This document shows, piece by piece, positions 51,561-60,263 of a stretch of 64,000 bases of DNA. Every line of letters starts with the position of its first letter. Position 1 is the stretch's first letter. The translations under genes and the position numbers were made by a program. The notes beneath the pieces were generated by a model. It was not told the origin of the DNA. It did not search any database and saw nothing but the letters and a program-made list of their open reading frames with translations. The stretch is from Candidatus Bathyarchaeota archaeon. Its GTDB lineage: Archaea > Thermoproteota > Bathyarchaeia > Bathyarchaeales > Bathycorpusculaceae. The stretch covers positions 491,164 to 555,163 of the forward strand of contig JAOZIE010000023.1 in NCBI GenBank assembly GCA_026014485.1, read 5' to 3'.

Positions 51561-51686
51561 ACCTTCAGTTCCAGAAATACCTTATTGCATAGTTAGTCAA
51601 ATAGTGATGCTTGCGACCTTCACTATTGTAGGATGTTTGGCGCTTGTTTTGAAAAAATACACCTCGGTTTTTTAAGCCTCAGTAAG

Positions 51687-51707
51687 AAAAGCGCGCGCAG
51701 CGCTTTT
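51687..51707. terminator. Perfect hairpin between the NosD-like gene and the accessory island
   Basis: AAAAGCGC-GCGCA-GCGCTTTT followed by T. Confidence 0.6.
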
Positions 51708-51782
51708 TGGGGTATCCCCCTGTTTCTAAGAAATATCTTTAACGTTTGCTCCCTATTCTGTGCAAGTTTATCAAGCTTGCAC

Positions 51783-52613
51783 CTAACGCCGTGGTGAAAA
51801 ATCAAATAAACCTTTTACGTGTCGCTTAGTTTCCCCACCTTTTGCTTTGAGAATTTGCTCCAAACATTCATCCAATTCTTTCCAGCCTTGCTCAGTGTCA
51901 TCATATTTAAAAAACCGATAATGCCTCAAATCAAAAGGAACATCATTTTCATCTTGTGTCAGTATTACGGTGTCTTTTCCTACGGTATGTGCAATTCCAA
52001 GCTCATAAAACACGTTTGCATTTTTTCCTGTTACATCAGCCACAATTAGTCTTGCTTTATTGATTTGCTCCCAAATATCTTCAACAATCGCAGAGGTTGT
52101 ATAAAGGTCATTAGCTTTTATGACTGCAAAACTGCTTTTCTCAATCGTTGGCTTGATGTGGTCTTTATATATCCTCTCAAAATTTGGTTGGAAAGGCATT
52201 AAAACAAAACAACTGTCTTTGTCTGTATTAAAATTACGACTTTTAAATATTGGTTGACAAATAAACGAACGACTGTTTTCAGTTATAATTTTGATTGATT
52301 GTGCTGGTTGCCCTTCTTTAATGGCAGAGTTTACCGCAGTTAGGAACGGGTCATACATTCTTTTAATGTATTCTCGCCTGTCTGCCCAACGGGCATATTG
52401 AACCTTGCAGAAGGCATAGAACCTTTCAAGCGTCGGGAATGGGTTCGGGTCAGTTAAATTAAATTTTGAGAAGTAGGCAGATAGCTGTCGCCTTAACGTT
52501 TGATACTCCATTTCTTTGTCTTTGATTCTTGGGTCGTCCGTCACCGCCCTAACCAAGAAACCAATCATTGTACTAATTTTATTTGAAAAATCCTCTAATT
52601 CTGGGGGTTCCAT
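51783..52613 (-). CDS. TIR-like / nucleoside 2-deoxyribosyltransferase-fold protein, candidate defence effector
   Basis: SCFVLMPFQPNFERIYKDHIKPTIE...IVADVTGKNANVFYELGIAHTVGKDTVILTQ. Confidence 0.7.
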   Translation of the reverse strand: MEPPELEDFSNKISTMIGFLVRAVTDDPRIKDKEMEYQTLRRQLSAYFSKFNLTDPNPFPTLERFYAFCKVQYARWADRREYIKRMYDPFLTAVNSAIKEGQPAQSIKIITENSRSFICQPIFKSRNFNTDKDSCFVLMPFQPNFERIYKDHIKPTIEKSSFAVIKANDLYTTSAIVEDIWEQINKARLIVADVTGKNANVFYELGIAHTVGKDTVILTQDENDVPFDLRHYRFFKYDDTEQGWKELDECLEQILKAKGGETKRHVKGLFDFSPRR

Positions 52614-52653
52614 AATCCTTATCTTTATCTCCTTGACCTGCTATTTTGAGGTC

Positions 52654-53025
52654 TTAAAAAACAACCCCTCTTATTTTAGGCATCTTTCTACCGCACCCTG
52701 AGCATTGAGTTTCTTTTGATTTTTTAATAAAAACTCGCTCTTTGCAACCACACTTAGAGCATCGAGAAGAGACCATGAAAAAGACTTTTCCCATATTTTC
52801 GGGAGGTATCTTGGAAGCGCTTTTTGAAGGGTGAAGTTTAGGAAGGTTCTTTTTTTGTTCCTTTTGGTAATCAGATGTTTTGTCTAAATCACAATTAGCG
52901 CAAATTATTGTTCTTGTTCCATCGTTTGCAGTGGCTACTATCTCGAAAAATGAACCGCAATGAACGCATTTAACATTTCCCGTTCGCTCTGTGTAGATGG
53001 GTTCGTTGGGCTTTTTGTCTGCCAT
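52654..53025 (-). CDS. Protein with two zinc-ribbon motifs
   Basis: CVHCG..CANC and CSKCGC..CSGCG. Confidence 0.7.
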   Translation of the reverse strand: MADKKPNEPIYTERTGNVKCVHCGSFFEIVATANDGTRTIICANCDLDKTSDYQKEQKKNLPKLHPSKSASKIPPENMGKVFFMVSSRCSKCGCKERVFIKKSKETQCSGCGRKMPKIRGVVF

Positions 53026-53089
53026 GTAGACGGATTGGTTGCTTTTCTAATAAAAGACTTGTGGGTGAATAGGTCTAACAAAAGACGCA

Positions 53090-54064
53090 TTAAGACAGCT
53101 TTTTGAGTTTATCCTCAAGTTCCTCTCTCTGTGCTAACCCCATTTGTAACTGAAACTCAAGGTCAATCCTAAGTGCCTTCATCGATTGGTAAGATAGAAA
53201 TGCAATGAAGGGAAAAGTCCACATAATCATCAGTTGGATGTTTTGTTCTACAAACATCGAGTATACCAATGGAATATCCGATAGGAAAACCATGAGTAAA
53301 ACATTTGTTACGATATTGACTTTAAAGAGCCTTGAAAACGTTTCAGCTAATGTATGGTTCTTCACTAAAGATGGAATATCTTTTTTGACCTTTAACAGCA
53401 TCTGTTCTATTAGAACAAAGAGCGCGCCTAAGATGATTGTTGAAAAAATTGCGCTGTGATGGATACTACTTGAAAGATACGCATAGAAGAAATAGAAGAG
53501 GTCAACGAAAAGATACCCCATTACAAAGTACGTCAAAACCAAGAAAACAGTCAGATTTAGCTTCAGCTTTTTATTTAAGGTCTCTTTATCGCCCATTATG
53601 AAACAGAAAAAGATAGCCATTAAACATATGAGTCCAACTGCCAACAAGGGGACTTGGAGTATCTCAAACGGGCTCTTTAGCATGACAACCACTACAAGAA
53701 GCCCGACGGGTAGCAGAATAAATAAAATATAGTTTTCTAATTTCTTGACAGTTTTCGATAATGCATCCTTTGCTGGTTCTTTCCGCTTATTCTCCTTTGA
53801 CGCCTTACCAAACAACGCTAAGTGATACGCCGAACCAATTGTAATCCTCACTAAGAAGAACGTGCCTACTGCTATAATCGCTAACCATGCAATAATAACC
53901 CATGAAGGCAAACCTTGATTTATATAGAAAGGAGATAGCAACAGCAGAAAGATTATTGCAAATGGCTTCCATTTACTCCTCTGTCCGAACTGAAACATTG
54001 TTAATGAAGTAATCCCTATACCCAGACCGATTTCGGCAAGGAAGTTTACAAGGAAGTCCGTCAT
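53090..54064 (-). CDS. Multi-pass membrane protein
   Basis: 324 aa with multiple hydrophobic segments. Confidence 0.7.
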   Translation of the reverse strand: MTDFLVNFLAEIGLGIGITSLTMFQFGQRSKWKPFAIIFLLLLSPFYINQGLPSWVIIAWLAIIAVGTFFLVRITIGSAYHLALFGKASKENKRKEPAKDALSKTVKKLENYILFILLPVGLLVVVVMLKSPFEILQVPLLAVGLICLMAIFFCFIMGDKETLNKKLKLNLTVFLVLTYFVMGYLFVDLFYFFYAYLSSSIHHSAIFSTIILGALFVLIEQMLLKVKKDIPSLVKNHTLAETFSRLFKVNIVTNVLLMVFLSDIPLVYSMFVEQNIQLMIMWTFPFIAFLSYQSMKALRIDLEFQLQMGLAQREELEDKLKKLS

Positions 54065-54112
54065 TAATATGCAGAATCCCGTTTTTGGCGGTTGGTTGGC
54101 ATACTATTGAAG

Positions 54113-54334
54113 TTATTGCGGTTCTGTTAAAAGAATTGTGGCTTGTATTTTCTTCTTGTAGTGTAGCTTGATTATTCGGCTTACTGTTGAACGGTGTAGT
54201 CCAGTTGCAGAAGCTGCCGCTAAAATCCCTGATTCCTTGAAGATTTCAAAACCCATTTGCTTGACGAATCGCTCTAAAGTGCTCGGTGCTATTGGGTAAG
54301 GCTTTCTGGGTTCTTCTCGCGGATGTGCCGCCAA
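54113..54334 (-). CDS. HTH-module protein; frame is open further upstream without an ATG
   Basis: STLERFVKQMGFEIFKESGILAAASATGLHRSTVSRIIKLHYKKKI. Confidence 0.55.
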   Translation of the reverse strand: MAAHPREEPRKPYPIAPSTLERFVKQMGFEIFKESGILAAASATGLHRSTVSRIIKLHYKKKIQATILLTEPQ

Positions 54335-54356
54335 TCTTCTACGATGCCAGTTAGTT

Positions 54357-54974
54357 CTAACGAAAGGTTTCCTTTGATGGGTACTGCTTTATGATTTTTG
54401 AAATGACCTTCCTATTTAATCCACTTATTAATGCAGCGCCAGAGATACCTTGAGTTTTAACGAGAGTGTAGCCGTCAGCTTTGAGAACGCGCTCTAAACT
54501 CTCTTTTTTTATTGGTTGTTGAGTGAATTTCTTTAACCAATTTGTCACCCGCTCTCTTTGTTTGCCTTTTGGCGCATAAGGCTCACTGGTGCGAAAAACC
54601 ATATACTTTGATAATCCGCATGAGGCAGCCGAGGCTGAAAAACCCCTTTTTAGGACGGCTTTGTAGCCGTCTGGTTTGATTATGGATTCAAGGATTTTTG
54701 GGCTTATTCTGCAAAAAGTGACCGAACCCGATTTTTCATTAGCCCACGAAAAGCGCTTAAGCCTCAAGAGACAGCCTTTTTCCAATCTATGGATACAATA
54801 CATCTGATTACTGCATCGAATTGATTTTCCCGTTACGCCCTTGTGAACTGCTCTTAAGGCACGTCTTGTAATTGGGAAAGCGGTTTTTAATGTCAGAACT
54901 ATAGGCGTATATCTTTGTCCAAAACAACCGCCTTCGTTTATGTCAATGGTGTAAGGGCTTGTTACTTGCGACAT
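54357..54974 (-). CDS. Protein with two HTH-like repeat modules
   Basis: PKILESIIKPDGYKAVLKRGFSASAASCGLSKYMVFR and ESLERVLKADGYTLVKTQGISGAALISGLNRKVISKIIKQY. Confidence 0.65.
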   Translation of the reverse strand: MSQVTSPYTIDINEGGCFGQRYTPIVLTLKTAFPITRRALRAVHKGVTGKSIRCSNQMYCIHRLEKGCLLRLKRFSWANEKSGSVTFCRISPKILESIIKPDGYKAVLKRGFSASAASCGLSKYMVFRTSEPYAPKGKQRERVTNWLKKFTQQPIKKESLERVLKADGYTLVKTQGISGAALISGLNRKVISKIIKQYPSKETFR

Positions 54975-54993
54975 TTACCCATCTCGGCAAAAG

Positions 54994-55758
54994 CTAACGA
55001 AACGCACCCAAATCGTTCTGCTTTCCCTTGAACATATACCCAGAGATTACGGACTCCAATCGAGCAATCTCCTGTTTCAAAGCGGATACTTCTTTGTCTT
55101 TCAAACCACACTCAATAACTAACTTTGCATTTTTCTCAGCTAAAGGCTGGCGCTTCAATTTTTCCAACTCTGACCTAAGATGCACATTATCAGTCTCAAG
55201 CGCCGCTTTTCCTTCAAGTTGCTTTCGGAGGTTAATTATTTCCGCTATTTTGCCTTCATCGGGTTTTTTCAATTCTTCAATCTGCTTGTCTTTTTGGTCT
55301 AATTTTTCCTTAACAAAATGCAAACGTGAGAGTTCATCGCCATATTCTTCTCGAGACACCCCCAAAATGTTTACCCAATAACGCGCAGCGGCATCAATTC
55401 TGAACCATTCGCCTAATTGCCTCATTCTTTCGCGTTCCCTGTCTCTCTCTGCCAGTTTCTGAGCCTTTTGGCAAGCGGTACATTGCTCAAGGCTTGTGTT
55501 CTTTAGTTTCTGTGGGTTTCTACAACACACCTCGCCATTATCTGAAAGGTAATCGCAACTTTCAATGTCGCTTTCTCCAGCAAGTGATGCACAGGGTTTT
55601 TTTCGATATGCATTACAAAGAACCGCTATTGCTTCACGTCTGCTGTTCAAACGTTTTTTTTCTTTGATGCTTTCGATTAGCTCAAAATCTTCAATGTTCG
55701 TGTCAGTGCTTAGAAAGGTCGCTTTTTTTGGGAGGTTTTTTGAGCGTTTGCCTGCCAT
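54994..55758 (-). CDS. Cys-cluster plus coiled-coil protein
   Basis: CDYLSDNGEVCCRNP...CTACQ and long charged coiled coil. Confidence 0.65.
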   Translation of the reverse strand: MAGKRSKNLPKKATFLSTDTNIEDFELIESIKEKKRLNSRREAIAVLCNAYRKKPCASLAGESDIESCDYLSDNGEVCCRNPQKLKNTSLEQCTACQKAQKLAERDRERERMRQLGEWFRIDAAARYWVNILGVSREEYGDELSRLHFVKEKLDQKDKQIEELKKPDEGKIAEIINLRKQLEGKAALETDNVHLRSELEKLKRQPLAEKNAKLVIECGLKDKEVSALKQEIARLESVISGYMFKGKQNDLGAFR

Positions 55759-55896
55759 AAATGATTCACCTTTTCAAGTAAGGCAAAAAGAAGGGTTGTT
55801 TAGAGTAGCCCCAGCGCAAACAGCGCCTTTTCCGAGTCTGTAGGTAGGGAAGTTTGGGATTATTTGGGCTTCGTGCCGTAAAGTACTCTTTGAAGG

Positions 55897-57441
55897 TCAA
55901 TCCACTACCTCCGCTATCTCCAATTCTTCTTGAGCTATCACCTGCATATCGATGCCCTCACCTTTGCTCATCAACTCATTATATCGGCTGGTATAGAGTG
56001 GCTCAACAAAACGATGCACCCACTCTTTCCAAGGCTCAAAGTTTTTTTCACCCAAGATAGCCGCACGCAGTTTATCGCCCAAAGTGCCGTGGTAAAAGTC
56101 TTTTATGGTGGTGGGGTCTGTTCCGCATTGTTCTGCACAGTCGTCAAGGCTTAAGCCGTGAAGTCCTGCAAGGCTAACAAAAGTGTGTTTGCCCACAGTG
56201 TGAGATGTTGTCATTTTACCCTCAGTTAACCACTGTTTGCGATAGTCAGTTGTGCCCTTTTGGTTGTTGACTACTGCCCGCAGTTTATAAACTCGCCCTG
56301 TAGCTGCATCTAAATGTTCACCTTCAGCAAGAGGCTCTCCTTTACGTGCAGTCTTATACCGCCATAGCCCTGCTCTAAATCCAGCCATCTTAAGACTTAC
56401 GCTGTAACTATCATAGTTCTGCGGGTAGGACTCAAACCTTTTGAACCAAGCGCCAACAATAGGTTTATCCTCTTTATAGCGCTTAAAGAAAGCCATTGTT
56501 TCAGGCACAAAATAACGTTTGACTTTGCCGCCTGTCTTTGAGAGTTCTACCTTTGGTTCAAACATACTTATAGCGCCTAAATCCCAAAATGGCTGACAAA
56601 GATAACCGTTTGGCAATTTAGTACCCATAAGTAACTGGCTGCTTATTCTACCGCCACCCTCCAAACTCAATCTGTGGAGCACTAATGTGTCAATTTCGTT
56701 AATGCCCTTAACATACGCTTCAAGTTCTTTCTCTTGGAGGTAATCATCTTTTTTGCCGCCAATGTTCTTTAGCCCTGTTGTATCCCATTCATCACCCTCA
56801 AGGAATTGAAAATGAACTTTTGAAAGTTCAGAGTCTTTAACTTGTAGGGCTGCGAATTTCATAATGCATCTCAGCTTTGAAAGTGGTGCGAATTTGCGCT
56901 TTCCTTGTTCACTATAGAACCTTGGGTCTGTTTTTGCTTTGCGAAAATCCTCTAAACTGAACAGAGCAGGGTCATGCCTTCCAAATTTCATGTAAAGGTA
57001 TTGCCCCATTGCATCGACTGCCTTACCGCCTTTAGTCCACTCCCCTGTTACTCGATTTTGGTAATGTTTAGCCAGGTATTGATGGCAGAGCGTTTTTTGA
57101 TATTCCGCGACCGTTGCCTCTGCAAGGGTGCGGGCGCTTTTTGGTGCACCCTTAGGAAAATCTTCATAGATTAGGTACAGCAACCCTCTTTTTGAAATGT
57201 TAAGGTAGTCGGCAAGTTGTGTGCCGTTCTTTATGGTTACTTCTGTGTCGTGGGGTAAGCTGCTTTGGTGGAATTTGCCGCGAATTATACCTTTGAAGGG
57301 TTTGACTTTCCACTTGTTTGTTTGGGTATCGGCAGGGGCGGGCTTTTCCTTGTAAAGGTGCTTGAAAACCCTGTTGATGTCCGCGTCTGTTGTGATTTCG
57401 CCCCGTCTTTGCTTTGGAGAGGCTATAGCGCGGGCTGACAT
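55897..57441 (-). CDS. Divergent tyrosine recombinase/integrase
   Basis: EGGGRISSQLLMG (Arg box I); HTVGKHTFVSLAGLHGLSLDDCAEQCGTDPTTIKDFYHG (box II with candidate catalytic Tyr). Confidence 0.7.
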   Translation of the reverse strand: MSARAIASPKQRRGEITTDADINRVFKHLYKEKPAPADTQTNKWKVKPFKGIIRGKFHQSSLPHDTEVTIKNGTQLADYLNISKRGLLYLIYEDFPKGAPKSARTLAEATVAEYQKTLCHQYLAKHYQNRVTGEWTKGGKAVDAMGQYLYMKFGRHDPALFSLEDFRKAKTDPRFYSEQGKRKFAPLSKLRCIMKFAALQVKDSELSKVHFQFLEGDEWDTTGLKNIGGKKDDYLQEKELEAYVKGINEIDTLVLHRLSLEGGGRISSQLLMGTKLPNGYLCQPFWDLGAISMFEPKVELSKTGGKVKRYFVPETMAFFKRYKEDKPIVGAWFKRFESYPQNYDSYSVSLKMAGFRAGLWRYKTARKGEPLAEGEHLDAATGRVYKLRAVVNNQKGTTDYRKQWLTEGKMTTSHTVGKHTFVSLAGLHGLSLDDCAEQCGTDPTTIKDFYHGTLGDKLRAAILGEKNFEPWKEWVHRFVEPLYTSRYNELMSKGEGIDMQVIAQEELEIAEVVD

Positions 57442-57447
57442 GGTCGG

Positions 57448-57957
57448 CTATCGTTCCTGTTGTTTGCCCTTGCTGGCGGTAGCGTTTTCTTTCAGTTTTG
57501 CTTTTTCTTTGGGTTGTTCACCCTCGGTTGTATCGGAGCTTTCCTCTGTTTCTTCGCTGTCCTCGGATGGAATACCAAAAGCGATTTCGGCAGCCTGTTC
57601 GGCTTTCAAAAACTGTTCTTCCCACCCTTGTTTTATTGCGTAGTAGTGGCGCTTTACTAAGTTGGCATCAAAGCCGATGGCATCTGCAAATTCAGCTAAA
57701 GCAGCATCGATTTTTTCAACCTCTTCATCTTTGCTTGCGCCCACAAAGAGCGTTAACGGGTTGCTCAGGTCTTGCTGGCTCCACATTCCACTTAAGCCGC
57801 GTTGCTTGCAGATGGCAATGAGCTTACCAATTTTGAAATACTTGTCACCAAAAAAGCCAGTTTCGATTGAGTCATTAACTGCTACTTCAAGGGGTTTAAA
57901 CTCTTTTGGTTGGTTTTTCTTCCCAGTCATGCGGTACACTTCCCGATAGGTGTGCAA
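57448..57957 (-). CDS. Hypothetical protein, charged C-terminal tail
   Basis: 169 aa, directly upstream of the recombinase. Confidence 0.6.
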   Translation of the reverse strand: MHTYREVYRMTGKKNQPKEFKPLEVAVNDSIETGFFGDKYFKIGKLIAICKQRGLSGMWSQQDLSNPLTLFVGASKDEEVEKIDAALAEFADAIGFDANLVKRHYYAIKQGWEEQFLKAEQAAEIAFGIPSEDSEETEESSDTTEGEQPKEKAKLKENATASKGKQQER

Positions 57958-58151
57958 GAAGAGGACTGTTCTATCACAGCCGTTTCTTTCAGCAAGCCTC
58001 TTTTCTTCAAATCTTGTTTGATGGTGTAGCGAACATAGTCGGCTTGCGAGATGCCGAGAGATTTCGCCAACTGTTTTATTTGGGTTTTAACGACAACCCC
58101 AAATCGTATATACAAATCGCCAGTCTCGTTTTTCATAGGGTTTTTCCTCAA
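57927..58151 (-). CDS. Ribbon-helix-helix-like DNA-binding protein
   Basis: DLYIRFGVVVKTQIKQLAKSLGISQADYVRYTIKQDLKKRG. Confidence 0.65.
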   Translation of the reverse strand: MRKNPMKNETGDLYIRFGVVVKTQIKQLAKSLGISQADYVRYTIKQDLKKRGLLKETAVIEQSSSCTPIGKCTA

Positions 58152-58171
58152 CTATACGCACCCGCTAAACC

Positions 58172-58192
58172 CCGTATACTTTTTATATACGG
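58172..58192. promoter_or_regulatory. Inverted repeat enclosing a TATA-like sequence between divergent regulators
   Basis: CCGTATA-CTTTTTA-TATACGG; minus strand reads TATATAAAAAG. Confidence 0.65.
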
Positions 58193-58194
58193 TT

Positions 58195-58998
58195 ATGCTA
58201 TTGTTTTCTTTCAGGGAGATTAAAACGAAGAGAATCATCAATAAAGAGGTAGAACAAGCAACGTTAAACGACTCGGCAGAAGTTATCGTTAAAAAACATT
58301 TGCTCTTAAAAAAGGAAATGGGTTTTGAAGAGTTGGTAAGCGTTACCAAACTAAGCCGTGCATCCGTCAATAAAGCGCTTCAGAAACTTTTCTCAAAGGG
58401 AACGGTAGCAAAGGGAAACGGGCTTCACGGCAAATGGCGTCTAACTAATGAGGGGTGCGTTCAAATAACAACAGAAGGATTGGCAAACGCGATACGGACA
58501 TGCACAGTTCTGGGGGTACAAACTGAAAGCACTCCCACAACTCAAACATATCTTGCATATGAAGTCATTAAATCAGACGAGAAAGCGAATCTGCCGAAAA
58601 AATATCCCAATAGCGCTAACCCATACAAAGGCAACAATTTCACGATGGCTGAGCTTGACATCGCACATTCTCTCAAGTCGCGCGTGCTTGAAACACACTG
58701 TTTAGACCTGACGCCTGACGATGTAAAGAAAATTGCATTTGTTGAAGAGCTAAAAACCCCTCGTGGTGAAGACGCGAAAGAAAAGGTGTTAGAAGCACTA
58801 TCTAAACGGGTGAAGAAGATAGTTTTTGTTGAAGTCTTATACCCTGCGCTTTTACTTGAGGAAAGGAGAACAGCAAAAGACGGATTCAAAGAAGCTGATA
58901 TTTGCCCCGAGTGCGGTAGCACCAGCTTTGTACACGATTCTGATGTGAAGGAGACTATATGCGGGAATTGCGGTTTAGTCCTGCGAGTAGATGCTTGA
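58195..58998 (+). CDS. wHTH protein with C-terminal TFB-type zinc ribbon
   Basis: MGFEELVSVTKLSRASVNKALQKLFSKGTVAKGNGLHGKWRLT (wHTH); CPECGSTSFVHDSDVKETICGNCGLVLRVDA at C-term; start uncertain. Confidence 0.7.
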   Translation: MLLFSFREIKTKRIINKEVEQATLNDSAEVIVKKHLLLKKEMGFEELVSVTKLSRASVNKALQKLFSKGTVAKGNGLHGKWRLTNEGCVQITTEGLANAIRTCTVLGVQTESTPTTQTYLAYEVIKSDEKANLPKKYPNSANPYKGNNFTMAELDIAHSLKSRVLETHCLDLTPDDVKKIAFVEELKTPRGEDAKEKVLEALSKRVKKIVFVEVLYPALLLEERRTAKDGFKEADICPECGSTSFVHDSDVKETICGNCGLVLRVDA

Positions 58999-59122
58999 TT
59001 TCGACTGAATATCGCGCCCTTGCCTCTATGTTGTAATTTTTTCTTAAAATATTAAGAACTTCTGTAATAATTACAGTAATTTGGTTTAGCAGAAAATTTC
59101 TAAGGCAGAACAGGGGGAAGGT

Positions 59123-59272
59123 CTATGAATTTTTCTCTATCCATTCTTTTAAGGCTTCTTCAGTTGCTTTTCGGATGTTGCCTCGTTTCATGCCGTATTT
59201 CTTAAAAACTGCTTCTCTAAACTCTGTTTCTAAATCGTCTGAAATAACAAGGTTGATATTTCCCGTTTTGCT
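59123..59272 (-). pseudogene. RHH-like small ORF lacking a canonical start codon
   Basis: SKTGNINLVISDDLETEFREAVFKKYGMKRGNIRKATEEALKEWIEKNS*; TGA immediately upstream in frame, GTG one base out of frame. Confidence 0.5.
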
Positions 59273-59417
59273 TCACCCCCTTTTGTTAGGGTAAAGGTGG
59301 GAAAGGACACTCGCTTTCACCACCCCTCGCCTTTAAGGGTAGACAAGGAACCCGCCCAGTATGAATCCCCAATTACTGGTGAATAAGTAAAGGCGAAAAA
59401 CATATAAACTTTTCTAC

Positions 59418-59849
59418 TTAAGTTGAAAACAATTCACCAACTTAATGCGGGTGTCTGTGAAAATTGCGCGACAATCCGAAAACATTCACGTGAAAAATAA
59501 ATCAAGTGTACATAATAAACTAAGTGTTAATAATACACTTCAACGTATTTATTTGCGCTAGCTGTTTTCGTTGTTTTCTATGGGAGAGAAAACCCCAAAA
59601 ACACGTAAAAAAAGCCACATTCACCGTTCACTTGGAAAGCCACCCCTCAGTCTCAGCAATTCACTAAAAAGGCACGGAAAATCTCGCATTTCAGGTTGTT
59701 TTGCGTTTTTCTCAAATAATAATATCAAAAGTGTGCAAGTAATGCCGTCACACCATATTGAATAATACCATCGATAATACCATAGAATAACAGTTAAATC
59801 GTTATTGCATGGTTTCACATAGTTATTGCACACCACTATTGCACACTTT
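59418..59849. promoter_or_regulatory. Palindrome/direct-repeat-rich non-coding region
   Basis: TTAAGTTG/CAACTTAA, TTCACGTGAA, AAGTGT/ACACTT, 2x ATAATACCAT, 2x GTTATTGCA, 11-bp IR AAAGTGTGCAA/TTGCACACTTT. Confidence 0.6.
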
Positions 59850-60263
59850 CCCATGCTTTTCGGGGTTTAACTTACATTCCAGAGTTTCATAGCTGGGCAA
59901 TTCTGGTGTTGCTTACTTTGACATCTGCCTGTTTGGCGTTTTCCAAACAGAGAGCGAAGCATTAGTGAATAGGCACCTTCACCAGATATTGCCCCTTAAA
60001 TCTGCTTTTCCTTGAGAAAACGAAGAAGCCGTCAACAAATAAACAAGCATTTGAGCCTTTAAATAAGAAGGACTGCAGTAGAAAAAAAATCACCTAACAG
60101 AGCATCCCCGTCCGCACCTGAAGTTCCCTCAAAACATATGTTGCAATAGGAAATTGCCTTTGTTAACATGGTGACTCAAACAAGCCGAATTCATGTTTGG
60201 TAAATCAAAGATAAATAGTTGTAATGTACAATCGTATAGAATGTTAGATGGAGGAAACAGAAC

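Larger units (their letters stand above)
51690..60240. mobile_element. Putative integrated accessory element (boundaries approximate)
   Basis: Tyrosine recombinase, RHH proteins, HTH/zinc-ribbon factors and orphan ORFs between NosD-like and Lsm genes; ~1 kb palindrome-rich non-coding end. Confidence 0.55.
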
